From an uncultured Flavobacteriales bacterium (GTDB lineage: Bacteria; Bacteroidota; Bacteroidia; Flavobacteriales_D; Parvicellaceae): DNA of 64,000 nt. Location: assembly GCA_943788755.1 (NCBI GenBank), contig CALSRM010000001.1, positions 124,001-188,000 on the forward strand, in the 5' to 3' direction. The notes under the pieces were generated by a model, which was given only the letters and a program-made list of their open reading frames with translations, did no database searches and had not been told where the DNA came from. This document shows positions 54,356-63,423 of the stretch, in pieces. The translations under genes were made by a program, and so were the position numbers. Position 1 is the stretch's first letter. Each line of letters opens with the position of its first letter.

Positions 54356-55174
54356 ATGAAAAAATCAATTTTTTCCTTTTTCCTTTTGCTGTTTGTTTTT
54401 AATGGCTTTATTGCTGCAAATGTCAGTGTAACCCATACGGTTGAAAAAAATTCAGAGAAGAATGAATATCGGATTACTTCTGTTTTCTTAGGTCTTTCCA
54501 ATGCCGAATTTGCAAAAGCTTCTTTTAAAATTCCAAAAGGAATAAATGTAATTACTCCCTCTTCTGGAGTTAATGTGGCTAAGAAGGAAAGTGATGGAAT
54601 TTCTATTTACTCGCTTTCTGTAGGCGATGAAGGGGTGACAACTGTTTTTTATATACAACCTTCTGTTGAACAAGATATTTCCATTGGAGTTAAGTTTATT
54701 TATGCTGTTGGAGAAAATAAAATGAAACCAATTTTTAAAAACTTAATTATTTCAATAGAGACGTCGGATTATGATCTTTATCAGGGTGTTACACCTGAAG
54801 ATAATTCTTTTGTGATAAAGGATTTAAGTAATAATAATTCTGATGTTTCAGGGCCTAAAGAAAATAGAGAAAGTAAGGAGAGTGGGGAAAATAGAGAAAG
54901 TAAGAATCATTCTGAAAACATAACGAACCATAGTGTTAATGGTGATTATTCAATTCAGTTACTGTCCCTTGCAGAGTATAGCGACCGAAGAGTTATGGAG
55001 TTTTGTATTAAACACAAGCTTAAAACAGGGGATTTAATTAAAAGAAATGTAGGGGATTTAACCAAAGTGTCAATTGGTACTTTCAGTTCTAAAGAGGCTG
55101 CAAACTTAGCTAAGAAGAAAATGATTTCTGGAGATGCTCTATTAGATGATGCATTTGTAGTTAGATTGAATTAA
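54356..55174 (+). CDS. Secreted protein with C-terminal SPOR-like domain
   Basis: A 272-residue protein with a signal peptide (ending IAANV). Residues 25-150 form a beta-sandwich-like region (cohesin/BACON-like, unassigned). A polar linker (NNNSDVSGPKENRESKESGE) leads to a 75-residue SPOR-type fold: DYSIQLLSLAEYSDRRV, then VSIGTFSSKEAANLAKKKM and the end DAFVVRLN. SPOR domains bind denuded septal peptidoglycan, so the protein may act in the division septum or at the cell wall. Confidence 0.7.
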   Translation: MKKSIFSFFLLLFVFNGFIAANVSVTHTVEKNSEKNEYRITSVFLGLSNAEFAKASFKIPKGINVITPSSGVNVAKKESDGISIYSLSVGDEGVTTVFYIQPSVEQDISIGVKFIYAVGENKMKPIFKNLIISIETSDYDLYQGVTPEDNSFVIKDLSNNNSDVSGPKENRESKESGENRESKNHSENITNHSVNGDYSIQLLSLAEYSDRRVMEFCIKHKLKTGDLIKRNVGDLTKVSIGTFSSKEAANLAKKKMISGDALLDDAFVVRLN

Positions 55175-55320
55175 TGATTACCCGGTAATAAATAAGTTAA
55201 TTTTTTACTATTGCTAAAAGTCTTGCTATTTAAAAATAGACAAGAGTAGTTGTAGTTATTTTGTGAATTTCATTGTTCTTATTTAGAATAATTAAATTTA
55301 CAAAAAATTTAAAAACAGAT

Positions 55321-56658
55321 TTGGAACACGTAGTAATTATTGGAAATGGCATCTCGGGGGTTACTGCTGCTCGTCATATTCGCAAATTAAGCAACAAGCG
55401 TATTACGATTGTTTCTGCGGAAACCGATTATTTCTTTTCTAGAACCGCTCTTATGTATGTTTATATGGGACATATGAAGTTTGAGCATACACAACCCTAT
55501 GAAAATTGGTTTTGGGAAAAGAACAGGATAGAACTAAAAAAAGGGCTCGTTGAAACCATTGACTATAGTTCTAAGACATTAAGTTTGTCAGGAGGCGACC
55601 AAGTTACTTATGATAAACTAATATTAGCAGTTGGTTCCAAAACAAATAAGTTTGGTTGGCCAGGGCAAAATTTAAAAGGAGTTCAAGGATTGTATAGTAA
55701 ACAAGATTTGGACCTAATGGAAGAGAATACTTCCGTACTCAAGGTAGAAAGAGCTGTTATAGTTGGAGGAGGGTTAATTGGTGTTGAAATGGCTGAAATG
55801 CTTCATTCTAGAAATATACCCGTTTCTTTCTTTGTAAGAGAAGACCAATTTTGGGGAAATGTCCTTCCAGTGAAGGAAGCAGAGATTATAGGGAAACACT
55901 TAGAGAGTAGGGGGATTGATTTGCGTTTTACTACGGAGTTGAAAGAAATAATTTCAGATGAAAGTGGGCGTGTAAAAGCGGTAGTTTCATCTAATGGGGA
56001 AGAATTAGCTTGTCAGTTTGTTGGCTTAACTCCAGGGGTATCTCCAAATATAGATTTCTTAAAAGAGACAGATTTAGAAACTGAAGAAGGTATTGTTGTC
56101 AATCAATTCCTAGAGACGAATCAGCCGGATGTTTATTCAATTGGTGATTGTGCGCAGTTTTCGAAACCAGCAGCAGGAAGAAATAATTTAGAGCAAGTGT
56201 GGTATACAGGCCGGATTATGGGAGAAACGGTTGCGCAAACTATATGTCGAAACAAACTAGCCTACAAACCAGGTCATTGGTTCAATTCCGCTAAGTTTTT
56301 CGATATAGAATACCAGACTTACGGTTGGGTACACTCAAAGCTACAAGATGGTGAAGCAAATTTTTATTGGGAACATAAAGATGGTGAAATGTGTATGCAT
56401 TTTGTATTCGATAAAGCTTCAAGAAAGTTTTTAGGTCTTAATACTTTAGGAATTAGAATTCGACATGAAGTAATGAATCGTCATTTAGATGCTGATTCCA
56501 CTATTGATAAAGTAATGGAGCAGTTAAAAGATGCTAATTTTGATCCAGAGTTTTATAGAGTCTACGAAGATGAAATTGTTGCGAAATTCAATGTAGAACA
56601 GGGTACAAATATTTCAGCAAAAAAGAGAAGTTGGAAACGAATTTTAGGTGTAGGGTAG
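55321..56658 (+). CDS. FAD-dependent pyridine nucleotide-disulfide oxidoreductase family protein
   Basis: No ATG precedes the FAD site. The TTG at 55321 gives MEHVVIIGNGISG and 445 residues; a further TTG at 55273 adds 16 residues with no homologous look. Motifs: FAD GxGxxG (GNGISG), NADH site VIVGGGLIGVEMAE and the FAD-binding SIGDCAQF. The C-terminal part (YQTYGWVHSKLQDGEANFYW) is family-specific. No redox-active CxxxxC pair is seen, so it is nitrite-reductase/rubredoxin-reductase-like. It is followed after 1 bp by a membrane iron-sulfur protein. Confidence 0.85.
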   Translation: MEHVVIIGNGISGVTAARHIRKLSNKRITIVSAETDYFFSRTALMYVYMGHMKFEHTQPYENWFWEKNRIELKKGLVETIDYSSKTLSLSGGDQVTYDKLILAVGSKTNKFGWPGQNLKGVQGLYSKQDLDLMEENTSVLKVERAVIVGGGLIGVEMAEMLHSRNIPVSFFVREDQFWGNVLPVKEAEIIGKHLESRGIDLRFTTELKEIISDESGRVKAVVSSNGEELACQFVGLTPGVSPNIDFLKETDLETEEGIVVNQFLETNQPDVYSIGDCAQFSKPAAGRNNLEQVWYTGRIMGETVAQTICRNKLAYKPGHWFNSAKFFDIEYQTYGWVHSKLQDGEANFYWEHKDGEMCMHFVFDKASRKFLGLNTLGIRIRHEVMNRHLDADSTIDKVMEQLKDANFDPEFYRVYEDEIVAKFNVEQGTNISAKKRSWKRILGVG

Positions 56659-56659
56659 T

Positions 56660-58525
56660 ATGAAAAACATAAGAAATATTGGCTTAGTAGTGTTCCTTAT
56701 AGGTTTTGCAGTTTTTATAGCGTCTCTATTTGTTGGTACTTATAAAATTTCGGAAGATAAGTTAAAATCCCTGTATGATACTACAGAAAAAATTGACAAA
56801 GGCGATACCATAACAGCTAGTTTAAAAAAGGCTGCTATTGAATTGGAGATACTAGATAAAGAGTTTAGTAGCCAATTTTCATTTAGTTCTCATCTAGCTG
56901 ATTTACTGAATAAATCAAATGCGGCCATTTCTGATGGATTAGCTGATAAAGATGGAATAACTGCTATAGAAGTTGAAGGGATTTATGATTTAGCAATTGT
57001 AGGTGGTAAGGTAATATATAGTAAGGATGTGGTTTTAGCAGTATTCTCTGATAATCCTAAGAAGCAGAAATTATTGATAGATAATACCAGTTGGATGTTC
57101 AACGAAAGTAAATTGTATGAAAAGGTTGATGACTTTAAAAAGGACTTTGAAAACAAACTCAAAAGAATAAACGGAAAACTAGGAGAGAAGTATTTTGTTT
57201 GGGATAATAAATATTCTCGATTTGATTTAGTAAAAGCAGCCTCGAATGGACCAATTACTGATAATAAAGGGCTGTTTTTATTCTTAACATTTGGTCTTTG
57301 TATTTTTGGTGCACTAATGTATATTCTGCCTGGGGCAATTTTAATGGGTGGTCCTGGAATTAAAAACAATGGAGTCTATCATGATGCTGCAACTAGCAGA
57401 GGTTGGATTGGAATCTTAGCTTTCGTTTTCTTATTATTTTTTTATATTCTACTGTATTTTTACCCTTGGCTAATTGTTAATTGGACAAGTATAGTAGATC
57501 CTTTCAAAGGTTTGTTTATTGAGGGAGCTTCTGCATCTCAATGGTTTTTATACGGTACGTTATACACAGTTTCTATGTCTGTAATGGGAATAAGAATGTT
57601 TATTAAGTATCGTCATAATCGCTATCAAATAGTTAGAACTGCTAGCGTGTTATTTTTCCAAATAATTTTTGCTTTTCTGTTAGTAGAAATTTTACCCTTA
57701 TTTGATTTACCTGCGATGGACTTGAAAAATGCATGGCCATTGGATTATGATATGTTTTTTGATTGGAATGTAACAGGGCACTTTGATTCAGGAACAGTTG
57801 GAATATTTATGTTTGTTTGGGGCGTTGTGTTGAGCGCAATAGTTATTCCGGTAATGGTTTACTTTTATGGGAAAAGATGGTATTGCTCATGGGTTTGTGG
57901 ATGTGGAGGTTTAGCTGAAACTTTAGGAGACCCATATAGACAATTATCTGATAAGAGATTAATTACGTGGAAAATTGAAAGATGGATGATTTATAGTGTG
58001 TTTCTATTAGCAATAATCATGACTATATTCGCTGGTTATCATTCTTACAATGAAGTGAACTATCCAGAAATGAGTAGCAAAGATGTATTATTCGGAATGT
58101 CTGCCTATAATATTAGAGAATGGTATGGATTTTTAATTGGGTCAATTTTCGCAGGAGTTATTGGTACAGGTTTTTATCCAATTCTTGGGAATAGAGCTTG
58201 GTGTCGATTTGGTTGTCCATTAGCAGCTTATATGGGAATAGTTCAACGATTCAAATCTCGATTTAGAATTACTACCAACGGAGGTCAATGTATTTCTTGT
58301 GGAAATTGCTCTACTTATTGTGAGCAAGGGATTGATGTTCGAGCTTACGCTCAAAAAGGACAAAATATAGTCCGTTCTTCTTGTGTAGGATGTGGAGTTT
58401 GCTCTGCTGTTTGCCCAAGGGGAGTTCTTAACTTAGAAAATGCTCCTAATACTAATGGTTCTAGAATGGAAGCTCCAGAAGTAATTCTAGGAAACGAAGG
58501 CTTGAAAGAGTTTTTAAACAAATAA
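56660..58525 (+). CDS. Membrane polyferredoxin (NosR/NapH/CcoG-like)
   Basis: A 621-residue membrane iron-sulfur protein. An N-terminal anchor (GLVVFLIGFAVFIASLFVG), an external domain (30-210) and about six further membrane segments precede the electron-transfer part. Cysteine motifs: WYCSWVCGCGG and WCRFGCPLA in the membrane region, then two ferredoxin clusters CISCGNCSTYC and CVGCGVCSAVCPRG near the C-terminus. With the FAD protein upstream it probably forms a membrane electron chain, passing electrons from NAD(P)H to an unknown acceptor outside or in the membrane. Confidence 0.87.
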   Translation: MKNIRNIGLVVFLIGFAVFIASLFVGTYKISEDKLKSLYDTTEKIDKGDTITASLKKAAIELEILDKEFSSQFSFSSHLADLLNKSNAAISDGLADKDGITAIEVEGIYDLAIVGGKVIYSKDVVLAVFSDNPKKQKLLIDNTSWMFNESKLYEKVDDFKKDFENKLKRINGKLGEKYFVWDNKYSRFDLVKAASNGPITDNKGLFLFLTFGLCIFGALMYILPGAILMGGPGIKNNGVYHDAATSRGWIGILAFVFLLFFYILLYFYPWLIVNWTSIVDPFKGLFIEGASASQWFLYGTLYTVSMSVMGIRMFIKYRHNRYQIVRTASVLFFQIIFAFLLVEILPLFDLPAMDLKNAWPLDYDMFFDWNVTGHFDSGTVGIFMFVWGVVLSAIVIPVMVYFYGKRWYCSWVCGCGGLAETLGDPYRQLSDKRLITWKIERWMIYSVFLLAIIMTIFAGYHSYNEVNYPEMSSKDVLFGMSAYNIREWYGFLIGSIFAGVIGTGFYPILGNRAWCRFGCPLAAYMGIVQRFKSRFRITTNGGQCISCGNCSTYCEQGIDVRAYAQKGQNIVRSSCVGCGVCSAVCPRGVLNLENAPNTNGSRMEAPEVILGNEGLKEFLNK

Positions 58526-58544
58526 TAATTACGGTCTTTTATTA

Positions 58545-59249
58545 ATGATTCAAAAACCAACCATCGACGTAGTAATCCCTGCCTTTAATGAACAAGAATC
58601 AATTGTACACATATTAAAAGATATGCCGATGGATTGGGTTCGAGAAGTGGTAGTGGTTAATAATAATTCTACGGATGATACTGTAAAAAGAGCTTCTGGA
58701 AATGGCGCAACTGTTTTGGACGAACCTCGCCAAGGATATGGATATGCTTGCCTAAGAGGAATTGATTACTTAAAGAATAAAACAGATCAACCAGATATTA
58801 TTGTTTTTATGGATGCAGACTATTCTGACCATCCAGAGGAATTGCCTTTCGTGGTTCAACCAATTATCGAAAGAAACATGGATATGGTGATTGGATCAAG
58901 AGCACTAGGTACAAGAGAGAATAAATCCATGATGCCTCAGCAACTATTTGGCAATTGGTTAGCTACCCGACTTATTAGATTGTTTTATGGTGTTAAATTT
59001 ACAGACCTAGGACCTTTTAGAGCTTTGAAATTTAATAAGTTATTAGAATTGAATATGCAGGACACTACATATGGTTGGACGGTTGAAATGCAAGTAAAAG
59101 CAGTAAAAAGGAAATATGAATTTTACGAAGTAGCTGTAAGTTATAGAGAAAGAATAGGGGTGTCTAAAATAACAGGAACAATAAAAGGAACTATTTTAGC
59201 AGGCTATAAAATCTTATTTACAATATTAAAATACGTTTTTAAGAAATAA
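58545..59249 (+). CDS. GT2 glycosyltransferase, dolichol-phosphate-mannose-synthase-like
   Basis: A 234-residue GT-A enzyme without a membrane domain. Signature: VVIPAFNEQESIVHIL, VVNNNSTDDTV, the metal site FMDADYSDHPEEL and KFTDLGPFRAL, plus the acceptor loop YGWTVEMQVKAVKR. Like DPM1-type enzymes it likely makes a polyprenyl-phosphate sugar. It is directly upstream (2 bp) of a processive GT2 and in an operon with the electron-transfer pair; the GT-C-like protein below could be the user of the lipid-linked sugar. Confidence 0.87.
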   Translation: MIQKPTIDVVIPAFNEQESIVHILKDMPMDWVREVVVVNNNSTDDTVKRASGNGATVLDEPRQGYGYACLRGIDYLKNKTDQPDIIVFMDADYSDHPEELPFVVQPIIERNMDMVIGSRALGTRENKSMMPQQLFGNWLATRLIRLFYGVKFTDLGPFRALKFNKLLELNMQDTTYGWTVEMQVKAVKRKYEFYEVAVSYRERIGVSKITGTIKGTILAGYKILFTILKYVFKK

Positions 59250-59250
59250 C

Positions 59251-60735
59251 ATGGAATTTGTCATTGTAGGATTATATATTTTCTTTTTGAGCTTTATTTT
59301 GCTGTATGCACTTACAGAACTCAACTTAACTTTTGCTTACTTAAGGGATAGGCGAAAAAATAGAGGAGTTCAAGAAAAGTCTTTTGATAATGATGAAGGG
59401 AAACCTATGGTTACAATACAACTTCCCGTTTACAATGAACTTTATGTAATTGAACGCTTAATCGATGTAGTTGCTAATTTTGATTGGCCAATAGAAAAGT
59501 TAGAAATTCAAGTGTTGGATGACTCCAATGATGAAACCGTAGATATTATAGCTAATAAAGTAAAGGAATGGAGCAGGAAAGGAATTGATATAACACACGT
59601 AATTCGACCTGATAGAGAAGGCTTTAAAGCAGGCGCATTGGCCTATGGTATGGACTTACTAAGGGGAGAATATATAGCTATTTTTGATGCTGACTTTGTT
59701 CCAGGATCAGATTTTTTAAATAGAACAATTCCTTATTTTGCAGATGATAGAATTGGAGTTGTTCAGACTCGCTGGGGTTATTTAAATAGAGATTACTCCA
59801 TTCTAACAAAGCTACAAGCATTTGCTTTAGATGCTCATTTTAAAATTGAGCAAAGGGGAAGGAATTCTGGTGGTCACTTTATAAATTTTAATGGTACTGC
59901 AGGGATTTGGAGAAAAACCACCATTGAAGATGCTGGTGGTTGGCAATCAGATACATTGACCGAAGATTTAGATTTGAGTTATAGAGCTCAATTAAAAGGG
60001 TGGAAGTTTCAATATTTAGAAGATGTTGAATCTCCAGCGGAATTGCCAGTAACAATGACTGCTCTTAAAAGCCAACAGTTTAGATGGAGTAAAGGAGCTG
60101 CCGAATGCACAAGAAAGAACTTAGGTAAAGTTCTAATTAAAAGAGGTATTGGAATGAGAACAAAAATCAATGCTACTTTTCACCTTTTAAATAGCTTTTT
60201 ATTCATTTGTGTTATTTCTTTGGTAATGCTAAGTATTCCAGCTATGTTGATCATTAATCAATTTCCTCAGTTCGACCATGTCTTCAGGAATTCCTTGTCA
60301 TTTTTCTTTATTAGCACCATAATACTTGGGATAATTTACTTTGTATCCAATAAGTCCCCAGAGGATAATTTTATCGTTGCTTTTTTCAAGTTTATACTCT
60401 TCTTTCCTATCTTCCTGGCTTTAACTATGGGAATAGGCTTATATAATTCAATTGGAGTAGTGGAAGGTTATTTGGGTAAGAAATCACCTTTTGTTAGAAC
60501 ACCTAAATTTAATGTTACTACAAAATCTGATTCCTTGAAAGCAAATAAGTATGTGATTTCTTCATTCAACCCTATGGCAATATTGGAATTCCTTCTTGTT
60601 CTTTATGCTGGATATGGAATATATGTAGCATTAGAATTTGAGAACTACTATATGCTTGGTTTTCTTGTTATGATTGCAATCGGATTTAGTTACACTAGTT
60701 TTTATACGTTAAAACATGCGGCAGCTGCAAAATAA
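59251..60735 (+). CDS. GT2 processive glycosyltransferase, cellulose-synthase-like
   Basis: A 494-residue membrane protein. One N-terminal membrane segment, then a GT-A core with IQLPVYNELYVIERLID, the UDP site VLDDSNDETVD, FDADFVP, the TEDLD motif (SDTLTEDLDLSYR) and QQFRWSKGAA (QxxRW), followed by four membrane segments. This is the cellulose synthase/hyaluronan synthase signature, so a beta-linked polysaccharide or glycolipid is the likely product. No PilZ domain or BcsB partner is seen, so it is not cellulose synthase in the strict sense. Confidence 0.88.
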   Translation: MEFVIVGLYIFFLSFILLYALTELNLTFAYLRDRRKNRGVQEKSFDNDEGKPMVTIQLPVYNELYVIERLIDVVANFDWPIEKLEIQVLDDSNDETVDIIANKVKEWSRKGIDITHVIRPDREGFKAGALAYGMDLLRGEYIAIFDADFVPGSDFLNRTIPYFADDRIGVVQTRWGYLNRDYSILTKLQAFALDAHFKIEQRGRNSGGHFINFNGTAGIWRKTTIEDAGGWQSDTLTEDLDLSYRAQLKGWKFQYLEDVESPAELPVTMTALKSQQFRWSKGAAECTRKNLGKVLIKRGIGMRTKINATFHLLNSFLFICVISLVMLSIPAMLIINQFPQFDHVFRNSLSFFFISTIILGIIYFVSNKSPEDNFIVAFFKFILFFPIFLALTMGIGLYNSIGVVEGYLGKKSPFVRTPKFNVTTKSDSLKANKYVISSFNPMAILEFLLVLYAGYGIYVALEFENYYMLGFLVMIAIGFSYTSFYTLKHAAAAK

Positions 60736-62098
60736 ACAAGCAGCTATAATTGCTTTAGTCGGAATAACCTCTCTTTTCTTTTTTGGGTATTACATAAATC
60801 GGAGCAATTCATTTTCGTTGTTTATAGTTTATGCTATTTTAACGGGATTATTCCTTTATGTATTTCCTTTTTGGAAATCATTTTTGAGCCCAAAACTGGC
60901 GTTTAAGCAAGTACTCGTTATTGGCATTGTATTTAGGTTTGTTTTACTTTTTTCAACACCAAATTTAAGTGACGATTACTATCGTTTTATATGGGATGGA
61001 GAGCTTGTTTCAAGCGGGAATAATCCTTACAAGTTCAAACCAGTGGATCAGATGTTTGCCAGTCCGAAAGATGAAATTAACTTAAAGGATAGGGTTTATT
61101 ACAAATTAAATTCCAAAGAGTATTACTCGGTCTATCCACCTGTAGATCAATTTTTCTTTGGTTTAGTAGCTTATGCTTCTGGAAATAATTCATTTCAATT
61201 CATAGTCTTGTTGAGGTTATTACTTATTGGTTTTGATATTGGTGTTATTCTCATTTTAGCTAAACTATTAAAGTGGTTTAATAAAAAGAGAGAGTTAGTT
61301 GTTCTATATGCATTAAACCCTCTGGTTGTTACGGAGCTTACTGGTAACTTACATTTTGAAGGTGTTACCTTATTCTTTGTGTTAACTTCTATATGGTTTG
61401 TCATTCAAAAAAGACATATTCAGGCTGGATTATTATATGCCTTGGCAATTTGCACAAAGCTAGTTCCTCTATTGCTGTTACCGTTTTTCATTTATAGAAT
61501 GAATTGGAAACCTCTAATGGTGTTTTATACCGTTATTGGCCTCTTTACGGTAATGCTATTTGTTCCATTTTCAGATGTAAATCTATTAGAGACAATGGGG
61601 TCTAGTATTGGTTTGTATTTCCATTCATTCGAATTTAACGCAAGTATTTATTACCTATTCAGGGAAATTGGTTTTAAGATTTATGGTTATAATCAAATTG
61701 AAAATATCGGTAAAATTGGACAAGTAATAGTTCTAATTTCTTCAATTCTTCTTCTTATAAAAAATCGCCATAGAAAAGAATTTAATAATATGTTTAGCTT
61801 TTTTGTTTGGATGTTGCTCATCTACTATGCGTTAGCATCAATAGTACATCCTTGGTATATTATCTACCTCTTAACCTTGTCTATTTTCACGAATTTGAAG
61901 TTTCCATTAGTCTGGAGTTTTTTAGTCGTACTAAGTTATTACGCTTATCGAGATGTGGGTGTTGTTAATGAAAGCTACTGGCTGATTTGGTTTGAATATT
62001 CAGTTTTATTGGGTGCTGTTGTTTGGGACCTACTAAATTTAAGAAAACAATCATCACTGCGAATTCGAGAATCGAATGAAGCAATCTCACCAAGTTAG
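60716..62098 (+). CDS. GT-C-type polytopic glycosyltransferase (GT87/DUF2029-like)
   Basis: A 460-residue protein with about eleven hydrophobic segments. The extramembrane loop DDYYRFIWDGELVSSGNNPY carries the acidic pair typical of GT-C enzymes, and YSVYPPVDQFFFGLVAYA follows. LTGNLHFEGVTLFFVL matches the acidic-loop region of polyprenol-phosphate-dependent mannosyltransferases. It overlaps the preceding gene by 20 bp, a compact coupling. Together with the upstream GT2 it may build a lipid-linked surface glycan. Confidence 0.78.
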   Translation: MRQLQNKQAAIIALVGITSLFFFGYYINRSNSFSLFIVYAILTGLFLYVFPFWKSFLSPKLAFKQVLVIGIVFRFVLLFSTPNLSDDYYRFIWDGELVSSGNNPYKFKPVDQMFASPKDEINLKDRVYYKLNSKEYYSVYPPVDQFFFGLVAYASGNNSFQFIVLLRLLLIGFDIGVILILAKLLKWFNKKRELVVLYALNPLVVTELTGNLHFEGVTLFFVLTSIWFVIQKRHIQAGLLYALAICTKLVPLLLLPFFIYRMNWKPLMVFYTVIGLFTVMLFVPFSDVNLLETMGSSIGLYFHSFEFNASIYYLFREIGFKIYGYNQIENIGKIGQVIVLISSILLLIKNRHRKEFNNMFSFFVWMLLIYYALASIVHPWYIIYLLTLSIFTNLKFPLVWSFLVVLSYYAYRDVGVVNESYWLIWFEYSVLLGAVVWDLLNLRKQSSLRIRESNEAISPS

Positions 62099-62185
62099 TG
62101 CTTTTCGATGAGATTACTTCGTTATTGTTTTGCAATTTCTGGAAATGACGTTTAACAATGCACACTTGAACAAATAACGAGAAAG

Positions 62186-63094
62186 CTATTTATCACCCCA
62201 TGGATGATGGTCCAAAATCACTTGTTTTAAGAAACTTCTATCTAGGTGTGTGTAAATTTCAGTGGTTGTGATAGATTCGTGTCCTAGCATTTCTTGAACG
62301 GCTCTTAAATCAGCTCCGCCTTCCACTAAATGCGTCGCAAATGAATGCCGAAAGGTATGAGGAGATATATTCTTTTCCAGTCCAATCTTTTCTGCTAGTT
62401 GTTTAATTATGGTGAAAATCATAACCCTTGTCAATGATTTTCCTCTTCTGTTTAAAAAAACAAAATCTTCAAACCCTTTTTGTATTGTTTGATGAACGCG
62501 TACTTCGTTAATATAAATTTTTAATTGTTTCAATGCTTTTCCTCCTATAGGAACAAGTCTTTGTTTATCTCCTTTCCCAATAATTCGCACAAAACCTTCT
62601 TGCCAAAATATTTCGGATAGTTGCATTGTAGTAAGTTCTGTTACACGAAGACCGCAGCCGTAAAGTGTTTCAAGTATAGCCAAATTCCTTTCTCCTTGCG
62701 CATTACTTCTATCAATAGCGTTTATCAGAGAGTCAACTTCATCAATAGACAGAGTGTCAGGTAGTTTTCTTCCGAGTCTTGGTGATTCTAGTAATTCAGA
62801 AGGGTCTACTTTTATCATATCTTCTAAGATCAAGTATTTAAAAAAAGATTTAATTCCTGAGATTATTCGGGCCTGGCTTCTTGCAGATAAACCAATTTCA
62901 TTTATCCATTTAATAAAACCCTGTAAGTCATCGATTGATACAGAACTAATTGTTTTTTCTGTTACTAAAATTTGCTGAAAATAGTTAGCTAATTTACCAA
63001 CATCTCGCAAGTAATTAGAAATAGAATTATCTGAAAGTGAACGTTCTAATTTAAGATAAGCCTTAAAGCCTGCTATTGCACTATGCCATGACAT
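62186..63094 (-). CDS. xerD: Tyrosine site-specific recombinase XerD
   Basis: A 302-residue recombinase. Catalytic set complete: Arg150 ([10 protein letters not shown]), Lys174, His246-x2-Arg249 ([12 protein letters not shown]), His272 (LGHESI) and nucleophile Tyr281 ([10 protein letters not shown]). The core-binding N-terminal domain spans 1-110. With XerC it resolves chromosome dimers at dif; no dif site is recognised here. It keeps Arg150, in contrast to the element's integrase. Confidence 0.94.
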   Translation of the reverse strand: MSWHSAIAGFKAYLKLERSLSDNSISNYLRDVGKLANYFQQILVTEKTISSVSIDDLQGFIKWINEIGLSARSQARIISGIKSFFKYLILEDMIKVDPSELLESPRLGRKLPDTLSIDEVDSLINAIDRSNAQGERNLAILETLYGCGLRVTELTTMQLSEIFWQEGFVRIIGKGDKQRLVPIGGKALKQLKIYINEVRVHQTIQKGFEDFVFLNRRGKSLTRVMIFTIIKQLAEKIGLEKNISPHTFRHSFATHLVEGGADLRAVQEMLGHESITTTEIYTHLDRSFLKQVILDHHPWGDK

Positions 63095-63147
63095 AACAAA
63101 GCACTAATGTAGAAATAAAAAAGATATAATGTTTTTTATGAAAACAC

Positions 63148-63177
63148 TTGCATATACAAAAATCCGTTCTATTTTTG
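63148..63177 (+). promoter_or_regulatory. Promoter of tRNA-Ser(TGA)
   Basis: TTG (63148-63150), 19 bp, TATTTTTG (63170-63177): full match to the Bacteroidota pattern, 9 bp before the tRNA 5' end. Confidence 0.75.
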
Positions 63178-63186
63178 CAGCCACTC

Positions 63187-63271
63187 GGATAGTTGGCAGA
63201 GTGGTCGAATGCACTGGTCTTGAAAACCAGCGTACCGCAAGGTACCGGGGGTTCGAATCCCTCACTGTCCG
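63187..63271 (+). tRNA. tRNA-Ser (TGA anticodon)
   Basis: An 85-nt class II tRNA with variable arm CGTACCGCAAGGTAC. The acceptor GGATAGT pairs with ACTGTCC; discriminator G; anticodon loop CTTGAAA with anticodon TGA, decoding UCA-family codons. Own promoter and terminator. Confidence 0.95.
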
Positions 63272-63277
63272 CAGCTA

Positions 63278-63317
63278 GGGATAACTGAAGATTTAATTCA
63301 GTTATCCCTTTTTTTTT
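63278..63317 (+). terminator. Intrinsic terminator after tRNA-Ser
   Basis: The perfect 12-bp stem GGGATAACTGAA / TTCAGTTATCCC with a 7-base loop is followed by nine T. Confidence 0.93.
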
Positions 63318-63423
63318 CTGTTATCCTAATTAGCTGTGGTCCGTAAGCTTTTATTTTATCATTCAAAGATTCAGTCTAACCATTAGCACTCTATCGTCAA
63401 AATACTATATTTGTTAGAATTAT

